Of a stretch of 35,570 nt of DNA, positions 1 through 8,790 are shown piece after piece. The position numbers and the translations under genes are program-made. The stretch is from Gammaproteobacteria bacterium (GTDB lineage Bacteria > Pseudomonadota > Gammaproteobacteria > Steroidobacterales > GCA-2729495): assembly GCA_023383705.1 (NCBI GenBank), contig JAHDYM010000021.1, forward strand, positions 1 to 35,570, written 5' to 3'. Numbering within the stretch: position 1 is the stretch's first letter; each line of letters starts with the position of its first letter. A model generated the notes under the pieces. That model was not told the DNA's origin, did no database searches, and saw only the letters and a program-made list of their open reading frames with translations.

Positions 1-1
1 C

Positions 2-1249
2 TGGATCTTCAACATCTACGTGCTGGTGAGCCTGATCAGTACACCGCTGATGGCCAAGCTCTCCGATCGCTTCGGCCGGCGCAGCATCTACATCCTCGAC
101 GTCGCGCTGTTCGTTTCGGGTTCGCTGGTCGTGGCCAGCGCCCGCAGCTATCCGGTGATGATTCTGGGCCGCGCCCTGCAGGCCGTGGGTTCGGGCGGCA
201 TCCTGCCGGTCGCGGCCGCCGTGATCGGTGACACGTTCCCCGCCGAAAAACGTGGCGGAGCACTGGGACTCATCGGTGCGGTGTTCGGCATGGCGTTTCT
301 GATCGGGCCGGTCCTCGCTGGCTTCATCCTCAAGTATCTGAGCTGGCACTGGCTGTTCCTGATCAATCTGCCGATCGGCCTGATACTGATGATCAGTGCC
401 GCACGCATGCTGCCGGCGACGCGGCCGGCGCAGCGCAAGCCCTTTGATTTCAAGGGTGTGCTGCTGTTGACCCTGGTGCTTGGCCCGCTTGCGCTCGGCA
501 TCACCGGCCTCGACCGGAGCCTGCCGTTGATGGGCATGGGCGAGCCACTGATCGGCGGGGCGATCATGTTTGCACTGGTGCTGGTTCCGCTGTTCTGGGC
601 GACTGAAAAGCGCGCGGCAGACCCGGTCGTCCAGCCCCGGCTGTTCAGTTCCCGGCAGATGAACATCGCCGGGTTGCTGTCGATCGGTACCGGCATGGCC
701 GAGACCAGCGGTGTGTTCCTGCCGTCGCTGGCCGTCGCGGGCATGGGCATGACCCCCCACGAGGCGAGTTTCTGGATGATCCCGACCGTGATCGCACTGA
801 TGATCGGTTCGCCGCTGGCGGGGCGTCTGCTCGACCGCATCGGCTCGAAGATCGTGGTCCAGTCCGGCCTGCTGCTGACGGCGCTGGGCTTTTTCATGTT
901 CGGCATTGCCGGCACCAACATGATCTGGTTTGTACTCGGGCAGGTGCTCTCGGGCTTTGGCCTGGCGGCACTGCTCGGCGCGCCCTTGCGCTACGTCGTG
1001 CTCAACGAGGCCGGTGCCGAACAGCGCGGTGCGGCGCAGGGCCTGCTGAGCGTGATGCTCTCGATGGGCCAGCTCAGCGGTGCCGCACTGGTCGGCGCCA
1101 TTGCCGCATCCTTTGGTCCGGATGATCCCCGGGGCTTCATGCAGGGCTTCATGCTCATCGGTGGCGTGATGGCGCTGATGACGATGCTCGCGCTCGGTCT
1201 CAAGAACCGGGCTGCAGAACGTGCCGCCAGCGCTGCCCTCAAGGCCTGA
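2..1249 (+). CDS. DHA2-type MFS drug exporter, 5' end cut by window edge
   Basis: Proton-driven inner-membrane exporter of the major facilitator superfamily, 14-helix DHA2 (EmrB/QacA) type. The frame is open from base 2 to the TGA at 1247-1249, and the residues before the GTG at 20 continue a transmembrane helix, so that GTG is internal and the true start lies outside the window. Visible are the loop motif SDRFGRR (MFS motif A) just after the second helix, a GPVLAG stretch (motif C, antiporters) and the WHWLFLINLPIG segment typical of DHA2 proteins, followed by about eight further hydrophobic helices. About the first 50 residues are missing. The last 11 bases overlap the 3' end of the convergent membrane-protein gene. 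Substrate cannot be predicted; the family exports drugs, dyes or bile salts. Confidence 0.85.
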   Translation, partial: WIFNIYVLVSLISTPLMAKLSDRFGRRSIYILDVALFVSGSLVVASARSYPVMILGRALQAVGSGGILPVAAAVIGDTFPAEKRGGALGLIGAVFGMAFLIGPVLAGFILKYLSWHWLFLINLPIGLILMISAARMLPATRPAQRKPFDFKGVLLLTLVLGPLALGITGLDRSLPLMGMGEPLIGGAIMFALVLVPLFWATEKRAADPVVQPRLFSSRQMNIAGLLSIGTGMAETSGVFLPSLAVAGMGMTPHEASFWMIPTVIALMIGSPLAGRLLDRIGSKIVVQSGLLLTALGFFMFGIAGTNMIWFVLGQVLSGFGLAALLGAPLRYVVLNEAGAEQRGAAQGLLSVMLSMGQLSGAALVGAIAASFGPDDPRGFMQGFMLIGGVMALMTMLALGLKNRAAERAASAALKA

Positions 1250-1817
1250 TGCGCAGTTTTCCGGCCAGCCAGTTGCCGACAGCGTAGACCAGCAACAGCA
1301 GCATCGCGGCCTGTCCGCTCATGACGCAGGCGAGCTTCAGCTTCTTGGCCAGCACCAGCACGACGGGCAGCCAGCCAAACTCGGCGGGATAGAGGCTGAT
1401 CAGGCCCAGGGCCGAGAGGTTTTCCAGCCAGTCGAACAGCGTTCCCAGCATGAACACCGGCAGCAGATTCCGCGCCGTGAGTGCGGCGTACCAGCCCGGC
1501 AGGCTGGCACGCATCGCGAAGGCCGCGGTCGCCGCAATGAACAGGCCGGCGAAGAACGGGAACGCGTAGTCGATCAGCGTGAACGCGTAGTAGAGCTGGC
1601 GCGCGTTCTCCGTCCAGGTGGCGAGCTGCGGGTAGACCTCGGCCGGCGCGAGCGCATTCTGCAGGTCGAAAGGCAGGTTGCCCGCCGCATGGGCTGGAAA
1701 CTTTTCCCCGATGCGCAGCAGGGACAGCAGCGACCCCGCAAACAGCAGCACCACACAGAGGTAGAGCCACCAGGTCTGCGACACGCGGATCACCAGGTTC
1801 TGCAGCCGGTTCAGCAT
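1239..1817 (-). CDS. Small integral membrane protein of unknown function
   Basis: A 192-residue protein with about five hydrophobic segments and no family I recognise. Reading is open upstream to 1871, but the ATG at 1817 is preferred because GGAGGT lies 8 bases before it on the minus strand, and the residues upstream (rich in Arg, His and Pro) look non-coding. Predicted helices include one near the N-terminus (WWLYLCVVLLFAGSLLSLL), two around the middle and one close to the C-terminus, which ends in a basic tail (GKLRIRP). The gene is convergent with the MFS exporter and overlaps its last 11 bases, and is divergent from the EVE-domain gene. Function unknown. Confidence 0.7.
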   Translation of the reverse strand: MLNRLQNLVIRVSQTWWLYLCVVLLFAGSLLSLLRIGEKFPAHAAGNLPFDLQNALAPAEVYPQLATWTENARQLYYAFTLIDYAFPFFAGLFIAATAAFAMRASLPGWYAALTARNLLPVFMLGTLFDWLENLSALGLISLYPAEFGWLPVVLVLAKKLKLACVMSGQAAMLLLLVYAVGNWLAGKLRIRP

Positions 1818-1881
1818 GGCCGGACCTCCATTCGCTGCCGTGATCATGCCTGCCGGATGCCGGTGCCTCAATCGGCACGGC

Positions 1882-1887
1882 TATACT
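1882..1887 (+). promoter_or_regulatory. Possible -10 element for the EVE-domain gene
   Basis: TATACT stands 45 bases before the EVE gene start in the 114-base divergent gap. I see no convincing -35 at the right distance, so this is a weak call. Confidence 0.3.
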
Positions 1888-1931
1888 TTTGCCGCGTGCG
1901 CAGTGTCCGGCGCGGGCCGAGGTATGTATAG

Positions 1932-2396
1932 ATGGCTTATTGGCTGATGAAGTCCGAACCGTCGGTGTACGGCATCGATGATCTGGCGCGGGACGGCAGT
2001 ACGGACTGGACCGGCGTGCGCAACTACCAGGTACGCAACATGTTCCGCGACGACTTCAGTCCGGGGGACCAGGCCTTTTTCTACCACTCAAGCTGTGCGC
2101 AGCCCGGTATCGTCGGCCTGATGACCGTCGCGGAGGCGGCGAGCCCTGACCCCGAGCAGTTTGACGCCCGGTCTGAGTATTTCGATGCGCGGGCAAAGCG
2201 CGACAAGCCGGTGTGGCTCGCGCCGAAGATGAGCTTCAAACAGAAGTTTGCCGGGGTGCTGACGCTGGATGAACTGCGCCGTCATGCAGAGCTCGCGGAT
2301 CTGGCCGTGTTGCGCCGGGGCAATCGCCTCTCGGTCATGCCCGTCACGCCGGCGGAGTGGCGCTTCATGCTCGCTCTGGCCCGGAAGCTGAAGTGA
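1932..2396 (+). CDS. EVE-domain protein
   Basis: A 154-residue single-domain protein of the EVE family (PUA-like fold, relatives of thymocyte nuclear protein 1), thought to bind modified bases in nucleic acid; the precise ligand in bacteria is mostly unknown. It opens with the family hallmark YWLMKSEP, followed by WTGVRNYQVRN, the FYHSS strand and a GIVG/DARSEYFD region as in the family, and its length is typical. ATG at 1932 follows GAGGT at 1919-1923 (8-base spacer). In many proteobacteria this gene sits near cell-division or 6S RNA loci, but no such neighbour is seen here. Cytoplasmic. Confidence 0.9.
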   Translation: MAYWLMKSEPSVYGIDDLARDGSTDWTGVRNYQVRNMFRDDFSPGDQAFFYHSSCAQPGIVGLMTVAEAASPDPEQFDARSEYFDARAKRDKPVWLAPKMSFKQKFAGVLTLDELRRHAELADLAVLRRGNRLSVMPVTPAEWRFMLALARKLK

Positions 2397-2415
2397 GCGA
2401 GCCCGGGCGCGTGGC

Positions 2416-3996
2416 TCACTGCTGCGCCGGATTCTTCCGGCGGCTGTCGTCGAGGATCTGCTGACGCACTGCGCTGATCTCCGTGGTCCGCGATGCCGGC
2501 GCCGTGGCACTGCAGGCAGGTGTGCGCGGGCAGGCATTGCTGCGCGGACAGATCACGCTGGCCGGTGAATCCAGGGCCTCGCTCACCCAGGCGATATTCA
2601 GCACGCCGCCGACCGCGCGGATTGCACTGGCTGCGGTGGCCGGCACGGCCGCGCGGCCCCGGTGGCCCCGGCAGGCCTGGTGAACGCTCGCGACGATGGC
2701 CTCGGCATCGAAACCCTGTGATTCCAGAGCCGGTACCAGATCGATGCCGACCGACAGCACGTGCGGATTCCCGGCCATGTCCCTGGTGCGCAGTGAGTGG
2801 CAGCAGTAGAGCAGTATCCGATCACCGTCGATGAGCACCGAGATCTGCGAGGCCGGCTGCGAGGTCTTGCCCTGGTCGAGCATCCGGAACACGGCCCAGT
2901 GTGGGCAGGGATCGGAGACCATGGTGAAATTTCCCCACGGCAGGGGAATGCCGTTGCCCCGGTACACGGCGCGCAGGTACCCCGGCGGATAGGCGTCGAA
3001 GAAATGCCAGTGACGGTAGGGTGATACGGCAGTCATCCGTCGCATGAGCACAGCCGGCGTCAGTTCCAGCTTGCTGCAGGCTTCTATGCGGTAGCTCTCG
3101 CGCGTGAGGAAGCGCCGGAACGGCACTTTCGGACAGAGCAGCGCGCCGGCAAAAAAACCGCACTCGAAGTCGCGCCAGGCAGACAGTACATCCTGGGTAT
3201 TCATCCCGCCCGTGTTGCCGATGTTGCCGGTCGGGCTGCCACCCATCACGCCACCCGTCGCGTGGGCCGACTTCAGTCCGTCGCCGCCGTGCAGGATCTT
3301 GTGCGCCAGGTGCGAGGCCAGGTCGAACTTCAGCCGGGCAGGATCTTTTTGCAGCTGGCGGTTGGCGTAGACGGTACCTGGCGCTTCATAGAAGGAGCGC
3401 ACCATGCTGCGGACTTCGCGATCGTTGTCGCGGGCGAGCAGCGGCTTGCGCTCGAACCACTGGATCTTCACGCCATGCCGCTTGCAAAGGCGCAGCAGGT
3501 CATCGACCGTCAGCGGGAAGCGCCGTTCGCCGATGGCCTCGGCCGAGCGCTCCAGGTCCGGAAAATCGTTCTGCGCCATTTCCTGATAGGAGCGGATCAG
3601 CAAATGAGCGAACTGCTGGCCGGTGGTTCCGGTCTGTGCCAGCAGCTCGGGGATCGCGGCCTCGAGCAGTTCACGCGAGAACAGGAAGCCCGGCTCCAGC
3701 GGAATCCTCGCCGGACCACCCTTGACCTTGTCGCGCGGCGCGGCCTCGATCTCCGGGTTCTCGTCGAGAAACCAGTGGGCGTCCTTCTGGAACACCGAGG
3801 CCAGCAGCTCCAGCAGTTCGGCCGACGGGATACGCTGCCCGGTCTCGATCATGCTCAGGTAGGAAACGGAAGGCGCCAGGTCCGCATCGAGCTGGATGCA
3901 GCGGCTGGACAGGTCCTGCAGCGTCAGGCCATTCCGCTTGCGGAGTGCGCGGAACTTGGCGCCGAGGAAGTGGCTTTTTCTGAGCAGAGTGGACAT
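2416..3996 (-). CDS. ScfR/RamB-like XRE-family regulator of acetate/glyoxylate metabolism
   Basis: A 526-residue DNA-binding regulator of the XRE plus ImmA/IrrE-like plus C-terminal DUF2083 architecture (short-chain fatty acyl transcriptional regulators). Helix-turn-helix lies at residues 10-68 (LRKRNGLTLQDLS, then SYLSMIETGQRIPS). An ImmA-like region covers about 165-235, but the metalloprotease HExxH is degenerate (SHLAH near 229-233), fitting a sensor rather than a protease. A Gly-rich insert (about 237-265) precedes the Cys-containing C-terminal domain (about 288-480). In Corynebacterium, the related RamB controls aceA and aceB. Here the gene is divergent from aceB across a 73-base gap holding three direct repeats, so control of aceBAK and of itself is a strong inference. 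ATG at 3996 is chosen because the family homology begins there; I see no good Shine-Dalgarno. Confidence 0.88.
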   Translation of the reverse strand: MSTLLRKSHFLGAKFRALRKRNGLTLQDLSSRCIQLDADLAPSVSYLSMIETGQRIPSAELLELLASVFQKDAHWFLDENPEIEAAPRDKVKGGPARIPLEPGFLFSRELLEAAIPELLAQTGTTGQQFAHLLIRSYQEMAQNDFPDLERSAEAIGERRFPLTVDDLLRLCKRHGVKIQWFERKPLLARDNDREVRSMVRSFYEAPGTVYANRQLQKDPARLKFDLASHLAHKILHGGDGLKSAHATGGVMGGSPTGNIGNTGGMNTQDVLSAWRDFECGFFAGALLCPKVPFRRFLTRESYRIEACSKLELTPAVLMRRMTAVSPYRHWHFFDAYPPGYLRAVYRGNGIPLPWGNFTMVSDPCPHWAVFRMLDQGKTSQPASQISVLIDGDRILLYCCHSLRTRDMAGNPHVLSVGIDLVPALESQGFDAEAIVASVHQACRGHRGRAAVPATAASAIRAVGGVLNIAWVSEALDSPASVICPRSNACPRTPACSATAPASRTTEISAVRQQILDDSRRKNPAQQ

Positions 3997-4004
3997 AAGG
4001 CTGA

Positions 4005-4042
4005 TGTGAAATTTACAGTGTGAAATTTCCGATGTGAAATTT
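4005..4042. promoter_or_regulatory. Three direct repeats: probable operator between the regulator and aceB
   Basis: TGTGAAATTT occurs at 4005-4014, 4019-4028 and 4033-4042, exactly 14 bases apart, with loosely conserved flanks (purine-purine before, pyrimidine after). The array fills over half of the 73-base divergent gap. A plus-strand -35-like TTTACA (4012-4017) and a 17-base-spaced TGAAAT (4035-4040) overlap the repeats, so a bound protein would block polymerase at aceB; the first repeat is also only 9 bases from the regulator's start codon. Seen: repeats and spacing. Inferred: that the adjacent regulator binds them. Confidence 0.75.
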
Positions 4043-4069
4043 CTCTGAAAAGCATCGTAAGCTCTGGCC

Positions 4070-5641
4070 ATGGATACAGCAAGCCAGACAACCAGCCAGC
4101 CCGACAGCATTCTCACGCCGCAGGCCCTGCGGCTGGTCACCGAACTGCAGCGGCGCTTCAATCCGCGCCGGCTGGAACTGCTGGCAGCCCGCCAGCAACG
4201 CCAGGCGGCCATCGACGCCGGCGCCTTGCCCGACTTCCTGCCCGAGACGGTGGCCATACGCGCAGCGGACTGGAAGATTGCGCCGGTGCCCGCCGACCTG
4301 CAGGACCGGCGGGTCGAGATCACCGGTCCGGTCGAGCGCAAGATGATGATCAACGCGCTGAACTCGCGGGCCCTGGCCTTCATGGCCGATTGCGAGGACT
4401 CCTGTGCGCCGACCTGGGCGAACATCGTCCAGGGCCAGCAGAACCTCAAGGACGCCGTCGATCGCACCATCAACTACACCGATCCCGCCAGCGGGAAGCA
4501 CTACCGCCTCAATGACCGGACCGCAACGCTGATCGTGCGCCCGCGCGGCTGGCACCTGGTGGAGAAACACATATCAATCGACGGTGTGCCGGTATCCGCC
4601 TCGCTGTTCGACTTCGGCGTGTACCTCGCCAACAACCACGAATCGCTGGCCCGTCACGGCACCGGCCCGTACTTCTACCTGCCCAAGCTGGAGAGCCATC
4701 TGGAAGCGCGGCTGTGGAACGAGGTCTTCGTCGCCGCGCAGGAGCATCTCGGCATGCGGCAGGGGACGATCAAGGCCACCGTGCTGATCGAGACGATCCT
4801 CGCCGCCTTCGAGATGGACGAGATCCTCCACGAACTGCGCGAGCATTCGGCGGGGCTCAACTGCGGACGCTGGGACTACATCTTCAGTTTCATCAAGAAA
4901 TTCCGCAACCGCCCGGACTTCATGCTGCCGGACCGGAGCACGGTGACCATGGAACGGCACTTCCTGAAGTCCTATGTGGACCTGCTGATCCGCACCTGTC
5001 ACCGGCGCGGGGCGCATGCGATGGGCGGCATGGCCGCACAGATCCCGGTCAAGAACGATCCGGCAGCCAACGACGCGGCGATGGCCCGCGTGCGCGCCGA
5101 CAAGTTGCGCGAGGCCAGGGCCGGCCACGATGGCACCTGGATCGCCCACCCGGGCCTCGCCGAGGTCGCACTCGAAGCCTTTGCCACCGTCATGACGGGT
5201 CCGAACCAGCTGCAGGTCAGCCGCGACGATGTGCAGGTGACTGCCGCCGACCTGTTGCGCGTCCCGGAGGGCCCGATCACCGACGAGGGGCTGCGCCACA
5301 ACATCCGCGTCGGCCTGCAATACCTGGAGGCCTGGCTGGGCGGGCAGGGCTGCGTGCCGCTCTATCACCTGATGGAGGACGCGGCGACCGCCGAGATCTG
5401 CCGCGCACAGATCTGGCAGTGGGTGCGACATGGTGCGCAAACCAGCGATGGCCGGCCTGTCAGCATCGAGCGCTTCAACACCACCCTGCAGGAGGAACTG
5501 CAGGTGATCGCCCGCGAGCTCGGTGCCGCACGCTTCGGCGCCGGGCACTTCGACGCGGCGGTGCAGATGTTCACCGCGATGATCGCGCAGCGCGAGTTCG
5601 ACGAGTTTCTTACCGTGCCGGCCTACGCACGCCTGGCCTGA
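4070..5641 (+). CDS. aceB: Malate synthase A
   Basis: Condenses glyoxylate with acetyl-CoA to malate, second step of the glyoxylate shunt, in the cytoplasm. The 523-residue length matches form A enzymes (E. coli about 533). The signature KATVLIETILAAFEMDEI is present with Glu241, and the catalytic Asp is at residue 437 within HLMEDAATAEI; RPRGWHL and the NCGRWDYIFS strand are also typical. The TIM-barrel core and C-terminal helical plug appear intact. First gene of an aceB-aceA-aceK operon, 45 bases ahead of aceA. ATG at 4070 has no clear Shine-Dalgarno; the next Met candidates would remove conserved sequence. Expression probably depends on the repeat array just upstream. Confidence 0.97.
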   Translation: MDTASQTTSQPDSILTPQALRLVTELQRRFNPRRLELLAARQQRQAAIDAGALPDFLPETVAIRAADWKIAPVPADLQDRRVEITGPVERKMMINALNSRALAFMADCEDSCAPTWANIVQGQQNLKDAVDRTINYTDPASGKHYRLNDRTATLIVRPRGWHLVEKHISIDGVPVSASLFDFGVYLANNHESLARHGTGPYFYLPKLESHLEARLWNEVFVAAQEHLGMRQGTIKATVLIETILAAFEMDEILHELREHSAGLNCGRWDYIFSFIKKFRNRPDFMLPDRSTVTMERHFLKSYVDLLIRTCHRRGAHAMGGMAAQIPVKNDPAANDAAMARVRADKLREARAGHDGTWIAHPGLAEVALEAFATVMTGPNQLQVSRDDVQVTAADLLRVPEGPITDEGLRHNIRVGLQYLEAWLGGQGCVPLYHLMEDAATAEICRAQIWQWVRHGAQTSDGRPVSIERFNTTLQEELQVIARELGAARFGAGHFDAAVQMFTAMIAQREFDEFLTVPAYARLA

Positions 5642-5686
5642 TGTCCGTCTGTACTGGTACCACCCGAGCTGTCTGAGGATGACGCC

Positions 5687-6976
5687 ATGAGCAATCGCAA
5701 CGACGCCGAAAAACTCCGCCGCGACTGGGCCGACAGCCCGCGCTGGGCCGGCATCACGCGGCCCTATTCCGCGGAAGATGTGCTCCGCCTGCGCGGTTCG
5801 GTGCAGGTCGAGCACACGCTCGCCCGGCTCGGTGCGGAAAAATTCTGGCGCCTGCTGCACACCGAGAAGGTCGTGTGCGCACTCGGTGCGATGACCGGCA
5901 ACCAGGCGGTCGAGGAGATCCAGGCCGGGCTCAAGGCCATCTACTGCTCGGGCTGGCAGGTGGCCGGCGATGGCAACAGTGCCGGCGAGATGTATCCGGA
6001 CCAGAGCCTCTATCCGGTCGACTCGGTGCCGAAGATGGTCGAGCGCATCAACAACGCACTGCTGCGCACCGACCAGATCCACCACATGCAGGGTGATGAG
6101 CGCATCGACTGGCTGGCGCCGGTCATCGCCGATGCCGAGGCGGGCTTTGGCGGCAACCTGAATGCCTTCGAACTGACCAAGTCGCTGATTCGCGCCGGCG
6201 CCGCCGCTGTGCACTTCGAGGACCAGCTTTCCTCCGCCAAGAAGTGCGGGCACATGGGTGGCAAGGTACTGGTGCCGACGCAGGATGCGATCAACAAGCT
6301 GGTCGCCGCGCGCTTTGCGGCCGACGTGATGGGCGTGCCGACGGTGCTGGTGGCGCGCACCGATGCCGATGCGGCCAACCTGCTGCAGTCGGATTTCGAC
6401 AGCCGCGATGCACGCTTCCTGACCGGTGGTCGCACCGAGGACGGCTTCTTCGAGGCGCGCGCCGGTATCGAGCAGGCCATCGACCGCGGCCTGTCCTATG
6501 CGCCCTACGCGGACCTGATCTGGTGCGAGACCTCGAAGCCCGATCTCGCCCAGGCCGAGCGCTTTGCCAGGGCGATCCATGCGAAATACCCGGGCAAGCT
6601 GCTGGCCTACAACTGCTCGCCGTCCTTCAACTGGCGCGCCAACCTGCCGGTCGAGCGGCTGCGGGATTTCCGTGAGCAGCTCGCGGCGATGGGTTATCGC
6701 TTCCAGTTCATCACCCTGGCCGGCTGGCACGCGCTCAACCTGTCGATGTTCGAACTGGCGCGTGCCTACCGGCAGGACGGGATGTATGCCTACTCGGATA
6801 TGCAGGAACGCGAGTTTGCCAACGAAGCGCATGGCTTCCGCGCCGTGCGGCACCAGGCCTTCGTCGGCACCGGCTACTTCGATGCCGTGCAGACCGTGAT
6901 CTCGGGCGGCGGCACCTCGACCACCGCGATGGCCGGCAGCACCGAAACCGAGCAGTTCCGTGCCGCTGGCCACTGA
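5687..6976 (+). CDS. aceA: Isocitrate lyase
   Basis: Cleaves isocitrate to succinate and glyoxylate, the entry step of the glyoxylate shunt. A 429-residue protein close in length to the E. coli enzyme (434). The family signature [14 protein letters not shown] carries the catalytic Cys at residue 187. Other conserved blocks are [10 protein letters not shown]-like [10 protein letters not shown] (metal/substrate site), [11 protein letters not shown] and [13 protein letters not shown] lies about 8 bases before the ATG at 5687. It follows aceB by 45 bases and precedes aceK by 23-32 bases, so a single transcript is likely. No anomalies. Confidence 0.97.
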   Translation: MSNRNDAEKLRRDWADSPRWAGITRPYSAEDVLRLRGSVQVEHTLARLGAEKFWRLLHTEKVVCALGAMTGNQAVEEIQAGLKAIYCSGWQVAGDGNSAGEMYPDQSLYPVDSVPKMVERINNALLRTDQIHHMQGDERIDWLAPVIADAEAGFGGNLNAFELTKSLIRAGAAAVHFEDQLSSAKKCGHMGGKVLVPTQDAINKLVAARFAADVMGVPTVLVARTDADAANLLQSDFDSRDARFLTGGRTEDGFFEARAGIEQAIDRGLSYAPYADLIWCETSKPDLAQAERFARAIHAKYPGKLLAYNCSPSFNWRANLPVERLRDFREQLAAMGYRFQFITLAGWHALNLSMFELARAYRQDGMYAYSDMQEREFANEAHGFRAVRHQAFVGTGYFDAVQTVISGGGTSTTAMAGSTETEQFRAAGH

Positions 6977-6999
6977 CAGGGCCTGCTGCAGGTGCCTGG

Positions 7000-8751
7000 G
7001 TGAGGGCGATGGACGGCAGTAGCCACGATCCTGCCATCCACGCACTTGCCGCGCCGACTGCGGCAGCGATCTTTGCGGCCTTCGAGGACTACAACGACAC
7101 TTTTCGCAGCATCACGCGCCGTGCGCAGCGGCGTTTCGAGGCCCGCGAGTGGCAGCTCGGCCAGCGCGATGCGGTCGAGCGCATCGAACTCTACGATCAT
7201 CGCGTGGAACGCTGCCTGGCCGGGCTGGTCGGCACACTCGGCCGGCACATCGCCGAGGAGGCCACCTGGAGCGCGGCGCGGACCGAGTTCGCCAGCCTGA
7301 CCGCCGATTGCCCCGATCGCCAGTTTCACGCGACCTTTTTCAATTCCCTGACCCGCAAGGTGTTCGCGACGGTCGGTGTGAACGCCAGCGTCGAGTTCAT
7401 CGCCGATGACGACGAGCTGCCACACGGCACCGCGCCGGTCATCGGGATCAGCCGGCAGGATGGCCTGGTGCCGGGCCTCGAGCGCCTGCTGGCCGGATTG
7501 CCCTGGGCCGGGCGCTTCCAGGATGCCGCACGCTCGGCACAGTTCATCGCCGCTGAAATTGAGACGGTGCTGCAGGTGCGCGGCTTGGCCGGCCAGCTCA
7601 GCCGCCTCGAAGTGCTGGAGCCGGTGTTCTACCGCGCGACGCGTGCCTATGTGGTGGGCCGGATCGGCGGCGGTGACTGGACCTTTCCGCTGGTGATTGC
7701 CTGCGCGCATCCCGAGTCGGGCATCGTTGCCGACACGGTGATGATCTCGGATTACGAGCTGCGCCCGCTGTTCGGCTTCTCGCGCTCGTACTTCCACGCC
7801 GACCTCGCCATCGTCGAGCCGGTGGTGCGTTACCTGTGTTCGATCATGCCGGGCAAACCCGTCGACGAGCTGTACACCGTGCTTGGCCGGGCCAAGCAGG
7901 GCAAGACCGAACGCTACCGCAGCCTGTTTCGCCATCTTGCCGCCTCCACCGACCCCTTCGTGCATGCCGAGGGCGTGCCCGGCATGGTCATGGTGGTGTT
8001 CACGCTCAACTCCAGCGAGCTGGTCTTCAAGGTGATCCGCGACCGCTTTGCCTTTCCGAAGACCTCCTCGCGCGAGGAGGTGATGGAGAAGTACCGCTTC
8101 GTGTTCCGCCACGACCGGGTCGGACGCCTCGTCGATGCGCAGGAGTTCCGCCGGCTGCGCTTCCCGCGCGCACGCTTCGCGCCGGAACTGCTCGCTGAAT
8201 TGCTGGACTCGGCGGCCAGCAGCTGCCGCCTCGATGGCGATGACCTGATCATCGACCTCTGCTACCTGGAACGCCGCCTGAAGCCCCTGGATGTCTACCT
8301 GCGTGAAGCCGAACCGGCGGCAGCGCGCCGGGCGATCCGCGATTACGGGCAGGCGATCCGCGACCTGGCACTCAGCAATGTCTTCCCCGGCGACCTGCTG
8401 CTGAAGAACTTCGGCGTGTCGCGCCATGGCCGGGTGATCTTCTATGACTACGACGAACTGTGCCTGGTCACCGAATGCCGCTTTCGCGACCTGCCGGCTG
8501 CCCGCGATGACGATGACGAGCTGCGCGCCGAGCCGTGGTTCTATGTGGGCCCGGACGATGTGTTTCCGGCGCAGTTTCTCGAGTTCCTCGGCCTGCGCGG
8601 CGAACTGCGCGAGGAGTTCCTGCGCTATCACGCGGCCCTGCTGGATGCCGATTACTGGCGGCAACTCAAGGCCGCGCACGTGGCCGAGGAGCATCTCGAG
8701 GTCGTGCCGTATCAGCGCCGGCAGATTTCGCATATCCTAGCCGCCCCCTGA
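7000..8751 (+). CDS. aceK: Isocitrate dehydrogenase kinase/phosphatase
   Basis: Bifunctional enzyme that phosphorylates isocitrate dehydrogenase to divert carbon into the glyoxylate shunt and dephosphorylates it to restore the TCA cycle. Length is 583 residues from GTG 7000, or 580 from ATG 7009; E. coli AceK is 578. The start is ambiguous because the Shine-Dalgarno-like bases overlap the two candidates. Diagnostic segments are VPGMVMVVFTLNSSELVFKV followed by IRD (nucleotide-binding region) and KNFGVSRHGRVIFYDYDEL (catalytic loop region). Third gene of the aceBAK operon; its target gene icd is not in this window. A small perfect inverted repeat follows the stop codon. Confidence 0.96.
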   Translation: MRAMDGSSHDPAIHALAAPTAAAIFAAFEDYNDTFRSITRRAQRRFEAREWQLGQRDAVERIELYDHRVERCLAGLVGTLGRHIAEEATWSAARTEFASLTADCPDRQFHATFFNSLTRKVFATVGVNASVEFIADDDELPHGTAPVIGISRQDGLVPGLERLLAGLPWAGRFQDAARSAQFIAAEIETVLQVRGLAGQLSRLEVLEPVFYRATRAYVVGRIGGGDWTFPLVIACAHPESGIVADTVMISDYELRPLFGFSRSYFHADLAIVEPVVRYLCSIMPGKPVDELYTVLGRAKQGKTERYRSLFRHLAASTDPFVHAEGVPGMVMVVFTLNSSELVFKVIRDRFAFPKTSSREEVMEKYRFVFRHDRVGRLVDAQEFRRLRFPRARFAPELLAELLDSAASSCRLDGDDLIIDLCYLERRLKPLDVYLREAEPAAARRAIRDYGQAIRDLALSNVFPGDLLLKNFGVSRHGRVIFYDYDELCLVTECRFRDLPAARDDDDELRAEPWFYVGPDDVFPAQFLEFLGLRGELREEFLRYHAALLDADYWRQLKAAHVAEEHLEVVPYQRRQISHILAAP

Positions 8752-8752
8752 C

Positions 8753-8767
8753 ATCCGCCCGGCGGAT
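8753..8767. other. Short perfect inverted repeat after aceK
   Basis: ATCCGC and GCGGAT flank a 3-base loop directly after the aceK stop. It could form a small hairpin protecting or attenuating the aceBAK message, but there is no T-run and the next gene follows in 24 bases. Confidence 0.3.
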
Positions 8768-8790
8768 CACGCGAAATACAGGAGTTTTCT

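Noticed and set aside
1818-1931. Possible 6S RNA gene next to the EVE-domain gene, as found in some gammaproteobacteria
   Set aside because: The gap is only 114 bases, too short for 6S RNA (about 180), and no long-hairpin structure is visible.
4574-7045. Long minus-strand open frame opposite aceB and aceA
   Set aside because: It spans two conserved genes and their gap and shows only the amino-acid bias of shadow frames.
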